This document shows positions 1 to 4,410 of a stretch of 5,240 nt of DNA, in pieces; positions within the stretch are counted from its first letter, which is position 1, and every line of letters starts with the position of its first letter. A program made the translations under genes and the position numbers. The notes under the pieces were generated by a model. That model saw only the letters and a list, made by a program, of their open reading frames with translations. It was not told where the DNA came from and made no database searches. Where the stretch lies: the NCBI GenBank assembly GCA_027065935.1, contig JAMONI010000355.1:1-5240 (forward strand), written 5' to 3'. The DNA comes from Flavobacteriales bacterium (GTDB taxonomy: Bacteria > Bacteroidota > Bacteroidia > Flavobacteriales > Flavobacteriaceae).

Positions 1-106
1 CATTTTTTCATACGGCTTCAGTTCCTAATTGTCAGGTTTTTCAAATATAGGAAAAAAATCGGTTCAAAATAACAGGAAGGTATCATGCTTGTTGTATTCC
101 TACCGC
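1..106. other. Intergenic sequence, probably upstream of a leftward gene
   Basis: No coding frame is supported here. On the - strand, ATG codons lie at 11-9 (followed by AAA AAA) and at 3-1, so a leftward gene may begin at the window edge; only its first few codons would be inside the window. The -7-like box annotated at 42-49 fits that reading. Nothing can be said about the product. Confidence 0.4.
42..49 (-). promoter_or_regulatory. Possible -7 promoter box of a leftward gene off the left edge
   Basis: The - strand reads TATATTTG, an exact match to the Bacteroidota -7 consensus TAnnTTTG. The nearest upstream TTG (complement of 65-67) is only 15 bases away, shorter than the usual ~19-20, so the -33 element is weak. 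It would give a short leader ahead of the - strand ATG codons at 11-9 or 3-1. AT-rich sequence produces such boxes by chance, so confidence is modest. Confidence 0.35.
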
Positions 107-174
107 CTCCCCTTTTTATAATCCTTCGGATTTTACGGGTTTTTTATACAAAAACGAACCGGAAAATAAGAAAC
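107..174. repeat. 68-base direct repeat, copy 1 (structured intergenic element)
   Basis: This segment is identical base for base to 970-1037, at an offset of 863. It contains two inverted repeats: AATCC-TTC-GGATT (120-132, with further TA/TA pairs outside a mismatch) and GTTTTT-TATAC-AAAAAC (139-155), the second enclosed by CGG/CCG at 136-138 and 159-161. Identity stops abruptly on both sides. The pyrimidine-rich start (CTCCCC then T5) and the hairpins suggest a small dispersed REP- or MITE-like intergenic element, not a gene. No transposase and no clear terminal inverted repeats are visible. Confidence 0.9.
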
Positions 175-339
175 GCCTTTTAAAGCTATCCCCTCGATTG
201 ATTGGAAGACGTATGTTGGTTTTTAAAGAGTCATTGGCGCTTAGCCGTTTGCGTTTTTCCACCTTCGGCGGAGTAGAGGAGAATTTTCTGTTGGCACTTA
301 GAAGATGGAGAGCGGTTCATAGAGATTTGATTGGCATCA

Positions 340-352
340 TACGAAGTTCGTA
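340..352. promoter_or_regulatory. Perfect odd palindrome upstream of the toxin-antitoxin promoter
   Basis: TACGAA-G-TTCGTA has 6-base arms around a single central base. It ends 14 bases before the TTG of the proposed toxin-antitoxin promoter and 59 bases before the antitoxin ATG. That is a plausible place for an operator, since toxin-antitoxin operons are commonly autoregulated. The antitoxin shows no obvious DNA-binding fold, however, so the binding protein is unknown and chance remains possible. Confidence 0.3.
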
Positions 353-366
353 CATTTAAGACGGAA

Positions 367-395
367 TTGATACTGGAATAATTTTTGTAAATTTG
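367..395 (+). promoter_or_regulatory. Probable promoter of the toxin-antitoxin operon
   Basis: TTG at 367-369 is followed after 18 bases by TAAATTTG at 388-395, an exact fit to the Bacteroidota -7 motif TAnnTTTG. Transcription would start a few bases downstream, giving a leader of roughly ten bases before the ATG at 412, with no Shine-Dalgarno sequence. A weak AT-rich inverted repeat (AATTT at 390-394, AAATT at 404-408) overlaps the start region and could be an operator, but it may be chance. Confidence 0.5.
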
Positions 396-411
396 ATTGA
401 AATAAATTGTT

Positions 412-633
412 ATGAAAACACCCGTTTTTATCGTACACACTGATAACGAAGAAAAAATAAAGGCTATTCGTGCATTTTTCAAAGCGCTCGACATTGCTTA
501 TGACATGAATTATTTTAGTTATGATCCGGATTTTGTAAAAAAAATACATCAAAGCGAGAAAGAATTAAAGGAAGGAAAGGTTTTGGAAATTCATAAGAAA
601 GACATCAAAAAACTATTGGAATTGGATGAATAA
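412..633 (+). CDS. Type II antitoxin, DUF2683-like, partner of a YoeB-type toxin
   Basis: This 73-residue protein is the likely antitoxin of the toxin gene that overlaps its end. Residues 1-32 begin with a short strand (PVFIVHT) and a predicted helix (EEKIKAIRAFFKALDI). Residues 38-56 (DPDFVKKIHQSEKELKEGK) are the recognisable stretch: small Bacteroidota antitoxins of the DUF2683 type, as I know them, carry a similar D-P-x-F-V-x-K-I...E-x-E-x-K-x-G-K segment. The charged tail (IHKKDIKKLLELDE) is presumably the disordered part that wraps the toxin. No Phd/YefM fold or ribbon-helix-helix is evident, so how the operon is repressed is unclear. The start is the only good ATG, 16 bases after the -7 box. 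The last 8 bases overlap the toxin start, which implies translational coupling. The gene is AT-rich compared with rlmN, in keeping with acquisition by transfer. Confidence 0.85.
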   Translation: MKTPVFIVHTDNEEKIKAIRAFFKALDIAYDMNYFSYDPDFVKKIHQSEKELKEGKVLEIHKKDIKKLLELDE

Positions 634-898
634 ATCCATCTACTCACTGGTATTCAGTACTACCGCATTGGATGATTTGGAATATTTTAAAAAATCGGGA
701 AATAAAAAAGTTTTACTAAAAATTGCCCGAATTTTGGAGGAATTAACTCTTCATCCCGACAAAGGCACGGGAAAACCCGAAAGATTAAAGTTTGAATTGA
801 GCGGTTATTGGTCAAGACGCATTAATAAAGAACATCGTTTAATTTACAGGTTTGACGATCGAAAGGTATATATAGTTTCCTTAAAAGGGCATTATTAA
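626..898 (+). CDS. yoeB: Txe/YoeB-family mRNA interferase toxin
   Basis: This 90-residue RelE-superfamily toxin belongs to the Txe/YoeB branch, whose members bind the ribosome and cut mRNA in the A site when the antitoxin is lost. Aligned by eye with E. coli YoeB (84 residues), the signature runs GKPERLKFELSGYWSRRI (49-66), then EHRLIYRF, and ends in HY. The E. coli catalytic residues E46, R65, H83 and Y84 correspond to E52, R71, H89 and Y90, so the active site is complete and the toxin should be functional. The gene starts with the ATG inside the antitoxin's last codons (8-base overlap, different frame), the usual order of antitoxin first. It has no separate promoter and depends on the antitoxin transcript. 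The family assignment is firm; cellular activity is inferred. Confidence 0.95.
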   Translation: MNKSIYSLVFSTTALDDLEYFKKSGNKKVLLKIARILEELTLHPDKGTGKPERLKFELSGYWSRRINKEHRLIYRFDDRKVYIVSLKGHY

Positions 899-924
899 TT
901 GCAAGTAAAAGCCGCAGGCAGGTG

Positions 925-980
925 AAGGGGCGGATAGTTATGGAGAAGTTTTAGATTTTTTTTCTTCCGCTCCCCTTTTT
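925..980 (+). terminator. Possible long-loop terminator after the toxin gene
   Basis: AAGGGGCGGA (925-934) can pair with TCCG (966-969) plus CCCCTT (972-977), leaving a two-base bulge (970-971) and a loop of about 31 bases. The 3' arm merges into T5 at 976-980. The long loop makes this weaker than a standard intrinsic terminator. The 3' arm is the first part of repeat copy 2, so the structure may be fortuitous. Confidence 0.25.
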
Positions 981-1037
981 ATAATCCTTCGGATTTTACG
1001 GGTTTTTTATACAAAAACGAACCGGAAAATAAGAAAC
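970..1037. repeat. 68-base direct repeat, copy 2 (structured intergenic element)
   Basis: Identical to 107-174 with no mismatch and in the same orientation. Together the two copies bracket the toxin-antitoxin operon and its upstream region. It carries the same two inverted repeats (AATCC/GGATT and GTTTTT/AAAAAC). The bases just outside differ between the copies, apart from a loosely similar pyrimidine-rich run immediately upstream. Perfect identity in non-coding DNA implies a recent duplication, recent movement, or ongoing homogenisation by recombination. Confidence 0.9.
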
Positions 1038-1096
1038 AACAGATAAGTAAAAAAGATAAAAGTATGCGTTTGTCCTGTCTAAAATAAATCGTTTCG

Positions 1097-2014
1097 TTAG
1101 AAGGAAGGGGTGTAAAACCGTTTTAAGTTGTTTTTGTTCCAAAATACGGAGGCGGGTTTGTATCCTTGCTTCATGGATTTGTATATCCATTTGGCCGCTT
1201 CGGATTTGTCTTGAGGTATGGCTTTTCCTTTCCAATACATAATACCCAGCATATATTGGGCTTTGGGTTGGTTCTGGCGGGCGGCACGGTTAAAGTATTC
1301 AAAGGCTTTGATGTAGTCTTTGGGCATTCCGCCTTCACCGTTATAATAAGCGGTGCCCAGCATAAATTGGGCGTCGGGATTATTTTGTTCGGCACTCAGG
1401 GTAAACCACAAAACGGCTTCTTTTTTGTTCATTTTCACGCCTTGTCCCGTCCAAAGCAGAATGCCTACCATAAATTGGGCTTGGTCATGACCTTGCCGGG
1501 CCGCTTTTTTGAACCATTTCATGGCTTCTTTTTTGTCGGGTTTTACGCCTTTACCCCGGTCGTAAAACACGCCGAGCATGTATTGGGATTCTTTATGACC
1601 GTTTTGGGCGGCTTTCAGGTATTTTTCAAAAGCTTTACGCATGTTTTTGGGGGTTCCCAGCCCGAAGGTGTACAGGTAGGCCAGATTGAAAGTGGCATCC
1701 CGGTGGCCTTGTTCGGAGCTTAGGTTAAACCAGTAAAAAGCCGAATCGAGGTCTTTGGGGACTATGGAGCCTACCAAAAAATACTTGCCTACAATAAATT
1801 GCGCTTCGACGTGACCGTTTTCCGCACTTTTCCGGTACCATTCGAATGCCTTATGTTCATTATGAAACGTGCCGGGTGCGTGATAGTATTCGGCCAACCG
1901 GAATTGGGCATCAACATTTCCCTCTTTGGCCCGTTGCTTTAATTCCCACAAGTTGACTTGAGCGCATAGACTCGCGGGAATCCAAAATATTAACAATAAA
2001 ACCGTTGTTTTCAT
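1097..2014 (-). CDS. Secreted Sel1-like repeat protein
   Basis: This 305-residue protein has an N-terminal Sec signal peptide: residues 1-19, hydrophobic core VLLLIFWIPASL, likely cleavage in ...LCA|QV. The cysteine is not in a good lipobox, because Leu sits at -1. The mature part is seven consecutive Sel1-like repeats, six of 36 residues and one of 37, starting at residues 33, 69, 105, 141, 177, 213 and 250. Each follows the pattern A-Q-F/Y-x-L/V-G-x-x-Y...G-x-G-V...K/D-x-x-x-A-x-x-W-F/Y-x-x-A/S-A-x-Q-G/N-H. A short tail (286-305) rich in aromatic and basic residues closes the protein. Sel1 repeats form alpha/alpha solenoids that scaffold protein-protein contacts; there is no enzymatic domain. 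Location is probably periplasmic or outer-surface. The partner is unknown. It appears to be monocistronic, with a promoter just upstream. Confidence 0.95.
   Translation of the reverse strand: MKTTVLLLIFWIPASLCAQVNLWELKQRAKEGNVDAQFRLAEYYHAPGTFHNEHKAFEWYRKSAENGHVEAQFIVGKYFLVGSIVPKDLDSAFYWFNLSSEQGHRDATFNLAYLYTFGLGTPKNMRKAFEKYLKAAQNGHKESQYMLGVFYDRGKGVKPDKKEAMKWFKKAARQGHDQAQFMVGILLWTGQGVKMNKKEAVLWFTLSAEQNNPDAQFMLGTAYYNGEGGMPKDYIKAFEYFNRAARQNQPKAQYMLGIMYWKGKAIPQDKSEAAKWIYKSMKQGYKPASVFWNKNNLKRFYTPSF
1160..1918 (-). repeat. Seven in-frame Sel1 repeats (about 108 bases each)
   Basis: Codons 33-285 of the Sel1 protein form seven tandem units: six of 108 bases and one of 111, the sixth, which has an extra Gly in EGGMPKD. 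On the + strand the periodicity is visible as recurring ATAAATTGGGC-like words, the complement of codons for AQFML or AQYML, near 1251, 1363, 1471 and 1579, and less exactly near 1795 and 1903. The units have diverged, so this is an old protein-level repeat rather than a fresh tandem duplication. Confidence 0.9.
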
Positions 2015-2036
2015 AACGCCGTATAAATGGACGACG

Positions 2037-2066
2037 TAAAAATAATAAATTTTTTAAAATTGTCAA
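2037..2066 (-). promoter_or_regulatory. Probable promoter of the Sel1-repeat gene
   Basis: On the - strand, TTG (complement of 2064-2066) is followed after 19 bases by TATTTTTA (complement of 2037-2044), which matches TAnnTTTG at all but the last position. The box lies 22 bases before the ATG at 2014. No Shine-Dalgarno sequence is present. Spacing and position fit the Bacteroidota pattern. Confidence 0.45.
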
Positions 2067-2142
2067 GTGATTATTTTAAAAAAAGGAAAATTTCTTCGGG
2101 TGCGAGGCTGTATTTAAGTTTTTAGTATATGAATTTGTAGGG

Positions 2143-2171
2143 GCAATAGCGTCTTTTCCGGGTGCTACTGC
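2143..2171 (-). terminator. Possible hairpin after rlmN
   Basis: In the rlmN transcript, GCAGUAGC (complement of 2164-2171) can pair with GCUAUUGC (complement of 2143-2150) over eight pairs, one of them G-U, around a 13-base loop. The same stem has an A-C mismatch when read on the + strand, so it favours the rlmN direction. It begins 18 bases after the rlmN stop. No U-tract follows, so it would be a Rho-assisted end or an RNA-stabilising hairpin rather than a classic intrinsic terminator. Confidence 0.3.
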
Positions 2172-2189
2172 GGTAAATTTATCGTTTTT

Positions 2190-3290
2190 TTAAAGATGCG
2201 ACGGGTTTCGGAAGACTTTTTTGGTGGGAATTTTGGGTAAGTCCGGGTTTTCGTAGCGTGCGGCCAGTTGACCGCAAGCGGCATCGATGTCTTGTCCGCG
2301 ACTTCGCCGTAGGGTAACCGTGATACCGGCTTTTTTCAATGCGGTCCGGTATTTTTCCAAACTTCGATTGTCGGCTTTTTGGTAGCGGTCGAACGAATCG
2401 GTGGGATTGTATTCGATGAGATTGACTTTGGAGGGAACTTTGCGAGCCATTTTTACCAGAGCCTCGATGTGTTTTTCATCGTCGTTGATGTTTTTGAATA
2501 CCAAATATTCGAAGGTAATTACGGATTTGGTTTTACGGTACCAATATTGTAAGGCTTCCGACAAGCTTTGCAGCCCACCGGTACGGGCATTGACGGGCAT
2601 GAGGCGTGAGCGGGTTTCGTCGATGGCGGCGTGTAACGATACGGCTAATTTGACTCTTAGGTTTTCGTCGGCCAAGCGTTTAATCATTTTGGGAATGCCG
2701 GCGGTGGAAACGGTAATTCGTCTGGCGCCGAAATGCAGTCCGTCGGGGGCGGTAATAATACGGATGGCTTTCACCACATTTTCGTAGTTGAGTAACGGCT
2801 CGCCCATACCCATAAAGACGATATTGGTCAGGGGAGTTCCGTAGTGTTCGAGACTTTGTTGTTGTGCTTCCACCACTTGGTCCACAATTTCGTCCACACT
2901 CAAGTTGCGCATACGTTTGAGTGTGGCGGTGGCACAGAAAGTGCAATCCAAACTGCATCCTACTTGCGAAGAAATACAGGCGGTAACGCGTTTGCCTTCA
3001 GGAATCAACACACTTTCCACAATAAGCCGGTCGGGGAGGGTAACGGCATTTTTCAATGTGCCGTCGATACTTTGTTCGGTTTGTGAAAAACGGGACTTGG
3101 GAATATAAAACAGTTCGTCGAGTTTGGTTCGCAGTTCTTTGGAAAGGTTGGTCATTTTTTCAAATCCGTTCGCTTGTTTGTTCCAAAGCCAATCATATAC
3201 TTGTCGCGCCCTGTAGGCGGGTTCGCCCAGTTCTTTGAATATTTTTTCCAAATGGTTGAGATCAAGCGATTTGATGTTTTGTTTTTTCAT
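2190..3290 (-). CDS. rlmN: 23S rRNA (adenine-2503-C2) methyltransferase RlmN
   Basis: RlmN is a radical-SAM enzyme that methylates C2 of A2503 in the peptidyl-transferase centre and, in well-studied bacteria, A37 of some tRNAs. Numbering from the ATG at 3290 gives 366 residues, the usual length. The N-terminal accessory domain includes RQVYDWLW and the segment FEKMTNLSKELR. The iron-sulphur motif CSLDCTFC supplies C112, C116 and C119. The catalytic cysteine equivalent to E. coli C118 is C105 (ACISSQVGC), and the methyl-carrying cysteine equivalent to E. coli C355 is C339 (DIDAACGQLA). GMGEP binds SAM, and SLHAAID and EYNP are typical of the family. A TTG at 3299 would add three residues; the ATG giving MKKQNIKSL is preferred. 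The start is 15 bases after the DUF4834 gene stop, so the two are probably cotranscribed. The closest alternative, Cfr (C8 methylase), is less likely given the chromosomal setting and RlmN-like sequence. Confidence 0.98.
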   Translation of the reverse strand: MKKQNIKSLDLNHLEKIFKELGEPAYRARQVYDWLWNKQANGFEKMTNLSKELRTKLDELFYIPKSRFSQTEQSIDGTLKNAVTLPDRLIVESVLIPEGKRVTACISSQVGCSLDCTFCATATLKRMRNLSVDEIVDQVVEAQQQSLEHYGTPLTNIVFMGMGEPLLNYENVVKAIRIITAPDGLHFGARRITVSTAGIPKMIKRLADENLRVKLAVSLHAAIDETRSRLMPVNARTGGLQSLSEALQYWYRKTKSVITFEYLVFKNINDDEKHIEALVKMARKVPSKVNLIEYNPTDSFDRYQKADNRSLEKYRTALKKAGITVTLRRSRGQDIDAACGQLAARYENPDLPKIPTKKVFRNPSHL

Positions 3291-3305
3291 CGGATTCAAA
3301 AAAAT

Positions 3306-3551
3306 TCAGTCGATTTCTTCAAAATCGGCTTCTTCCGCACCGTCGGTAGATTTTTTTCGGGTGATATAGGTTTTGCCCGGTTCGGTTTTTACTTCTTCGT
3401 TGCGATAGTAAGGGTTATTGAATTGTTCTTCAAAGCGTTTTTGGGCTTTTTCCACCATTTTTCGCACCATAAAAGGCGCCAAAATGCGTCCGATAATACG
3501 GAGAACCAAGTAAACCACAATGATAATAAGCAAGATACGAAGCAATCCCAT
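3306..3551 (-). CDS. Small membrane protein, DUF4834-like
   Basis: This 81-residue protein has one strong N-terminal membrane segment (about residues 3-20, LLRILLIIIVVYLVLRII), followed by GRILAPFMVRKMVEKAQKRF, an amphipathic basic helix. A hydrophilic, probably disordered tail then ends in the acidic EEADFEEID. This layout matches the DUF4834 family of Bacteroidota as I know it: an N-terminal MGLLR... segment, an LAP motif and a C-terminal EEID-like ending. The molecular role is unknown. It lies between the cysteine hydrolase gene (44 bases upstream) and rlmN (15 bases downstream) on the same strand, so operon membership is likely. The start is the ATG at 3551, placed so that the membrane helix begins at once. 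Confidence 0.85.
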   Translation of the reverse strand: MGLLRILLIIIVVYLVLRIIGRILAPFMVRKMVEKAQKRFEEQFNNPYYRNEEVKTEPGKTYITRKKSTDGAEEADFEEID

Positions 3552-3567
3552 TCGGAGTGATTTTCGG

Positions 3568-3575
3568 TAAAGTTA
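3568..3575 (-). promoter_or_regulatory. Weak internal -7-like box before the DUF4834 gene
   Basis: The - strand reads TAACTTTA, one base from TAnnTTTG, 16 bases before the DUF4834 ATG. No TTG lies at the expected distance upstream. It could provide a secondary promoter for the DUF4834-rlmN pair, or simply be chance in a T-rich gap. Confidence 0.25.
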
Positions 3576-3596
3576 CAAAAAAATTGCAGGCCGGTT

Positions 3597-4205
3597 TCAG
3601 TAGGTCGTGTAAATAATTTCGATTTTCGGATTCCGGGAATATTCCGCCGGATTACAACCCAACCGGCCTTGCGGAATGGGGCGGTTTAATTTGTCGAAAT
3701 AAGCAATCCAAATGCTGTCGAACCTTCCCGTGCGCAGGTTTTTGAAGTTCATCGGATAGACGTCGAACAAATGGCGGTCGTTTTCGTCGGTAAAGATGTC
3801 GTAAATCAGTTCGGAGCAGTAGTATTTTTCATTGTTCAGTTGAAAAACTTCGTCATAAGGTAATCCGATTTTTCGATAGGCTTTCTGCACCGCTTTCGGA
3901 ATGTATTTCCGGTAAGGTGGTTTAAGGCGGCCTACCAAGATTTTCGGGCTTCTTTTAAGGAACGTGTCCAACGGGACAATTTGAACTTTGTCGTAGGCTT
4001 CGATGACAAAAATTTTTTCGTCTTGAATGACGATTATTCCGACGTGGGAAACGGGTTTGTTTTGAAAGCCCCGGGTGGCGTTTTCAATGGCATCGCAAAG
4101 CGGACAATCCAAGTCTTGAAAGATCAAGTCGCCGGTTTGCCATTGGGGGCGGTTATGGCAAGTTGAAAAAAACAATAGCGACGTTATCAAAACCAAATAG
4201 CGCAT
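3597..4205 (-). CDS. YiiX/YebB-like NlpC/P60 cysteine hydrolase, exported
   Basis: From the ATG at 4205 this is a 202-residue protein. Residues 1-16 (MRYLVLITSLLFFSTC) form an export signal with a cysteine at its end. The FSTC context is only a marginal lipobox because Thr sits at -1, so lipoprotein status is uncertain. The enzyme part shows GDLIF (25-29), SHVGIIV with H54, an acidic residue E69 after a hydrophobic strand (FVIEA), and YCSEL with C130. His before Cys is the circularly permuted papain-like order of the YiiX/YebB branch (formerly DUF830). The substrate is not known; peptidoglycan peptides, other amides and acyl-lipid bonds are all possible. A TTG at 4253 opens the frame further, but the best -7 box lies inside that extension and the signal peptide would be buried, so it is rejected. 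The gene is first in a probable operon with the DUF4834 gene and rlmN. Confidence 0.88.
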   Translation of the reverse strand: MRYLVLITSLLFFSTCHNRPQWQTGDLIFQDLDCPLCDAIENATRGFQNKPVSHVGIIVIQDEKIFVIEAYDKVQIVPLDTFLKRSPKILVGRLKPPYRKYIPKAVQKAYRKIGLPYDEVFQLNNEKYYCSELIYDIFTDENDRHLFDVYPMNFKNLRTGRFDSIWIAYFDKLNRPIPQGRLGCNPAEYSRNPKIEIIYTTY

Positions 4206-4229
4206 GCGGGCGGTTGTTGGTAAGAACCG

Positions 4230-4237
4230 CAAATATA
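4230..4237 (-). promoter_or_regulatory. -7 box of the hydrolase-DUF4834-rlmN operon
   Basis: The - strand reads TATATTTG, an exact match to the Bacteroidota -7 consensus, 24 bases before the ATG at 4205. The only nearby TTG is 13 bases upstream, closer than normal, so the -33 element is poor. The position supports the ATG at 4205 as the start, because a TTG start at 4253 would lie upstream of the promoter. Confidence 0.45.
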
Positions 4238-4265
4238 AATAATTTCCGGGCAAGCGGTTAGATAT

Positions 4266-4312
4266 CCGCCATTCCCTTTAAAATCCTACGGATTTTATGT
4301 TCATTTTTTTAT
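4266..4312. repeat. Degenerate third copy of the structured intergenic element
   Basis: This stretch aligns with the first part of the 68-base repeat and the bases just before copy 1. CCGCC, a C-rich then T-rich run, AATCC-T-[TA]-CGGATTTTA and a long T-run appear in the same order, with several substitutions and small gaps. Here the hairpin is better, TAAAATCC-TAC-GGATTTTA (8-base arms, 4279-4297), because the mismatch seen in copies 1 and 2 is replaced by a pairing base. Retention of the stem while the rest diverges suggests selection on, or a structural origin for, the hairpin. Confidence 0.55.
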
Positions 4313-4340
4313 GGATTTTCAAATCCGTAAAAGCGGATTT
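4313..4340. repeat. Nested inverted repeats in the divergent promoter region
   Basis: AAATCCG (4321-4327) and CGGATTT (4334-4340) form a 7-base stem with a 6-base loop. GGATTT (4313-4318) can pair instead with AAATCC (4321-4326) across two bases. The arms repeat the AATCC/GGATT theme of the element just to the left, so several mutually exclusive hairpins are possible. The position between two divergent promoters argues against a terminator role. Confidence 0.5.
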
Positions 4341-4355
4341 TCTTTATACCAGTCA

Positions 4356-4386
4356 TTGATTTTGCCTTATTTTTTTCGTATATTTA
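4356..4386 (+). promoter_or_regulatory. Probable promoter of the RaiA-like gene
   Basis: TTG at 4356-4358 is followed after 20 bases by TATATTTA at 4379-4386, which matches TAnnTTTG except at the last base. It lies 24 bases before the ATG at 4411. No Shine-Dalgarno sequence is seen; the start is preceded by an A-rich run (CCTAAAAAT), typical of Bacteroidota. Confidence 0.5.
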
Positions 4387-4410
4387 CAGTTAATTCATAA
4401 ACCTAAAAAT

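Larger units (their letters stand above)
175..411. other. Intergenic region upstream of the toxin-antitoxin pair
   Basis: The stretch between repeat copy 1 and the antitoxin holds no convincing gene. A 48-codon + strand frame (213-359) and a 48-codon - strand frame from a GTG (262-116) are both open. Neither has a recognisable domain, and the second runs into the repeat. The 3' end carries the annotated palindrome (340-352) and promoter (367-395). The rest may belong to the same dispersed intergenic element as the neighbouring 68-base repeat, but the second copy does not extend into it, so that is only a guess. Confidence 0.4.
899..1096. other. Convergent intergenic region between the toxin and Sel1 genes
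   Basis: The toxin gene (+) and the Sel1-repeat gene (-) end toward each other here. The region holds the second 68-base repeat (970-1037) and the possible hairpin terminator at 925-980. The remaining sequence (899-924 and 1038-1096) shows no gene and no clear terminator for the - strand gene. Confidence 0.5.

Noticed and set aside
116..262. 48-codon - strand frame from a GTG running into repeat copy 1 (ends ...YKKPVKSEGL)
   Set aside because: It has no ATG and uses the repeat as its C-terminus, and no family is recognised. It is most likely a chance frame through the intergenic element.
340..352. loxP-like or dif-like recombination site
   Set aside because: The arms are only six bases around one central base. 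A tyrosine-recombinase site needs longer arms around a 6-8 base core, and no recombinase gene is present.
213..359. 48-codon + strand frame (MLVFKESLAL...) between repeat copy 1 and the antitoxin
   Set aside because: No recognisable domain, no promoter box or ribosome site placed for it, and the opposite strand is open over an overlapping stretch. It may be a chance frame or part of a non-coding element.
107..1037. Insertion sequence or composite transposon
   Set aside because: Despite flanking direct repeats, there is no transposase or recombinase between them, and no terminal inverted repeats or short target duplications could be identified.
996..1235. 79-residue - strand frame overlapping the Sel1 3' end and repeat copy 2
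   Set aside because: It lies in another frame of the Sel1 C-terminal codons and continues into the non-coding repeat. There is no family match by eye.
1166..1723. 185-residue + strand frame opposite the Sel1 gene
   Set aside because: It is the antisense shadow of the Sel1 repeats. Its own repetitiveness follows from the 108-base period, and the - strand frame has the signal peptide and family pattern.
1160..1918. CRISPR-like periodic repeat
   Set aside because: The 108-base periodicity is in frame and diverged, and it is fully explained by the 36-residue Sel1 units.
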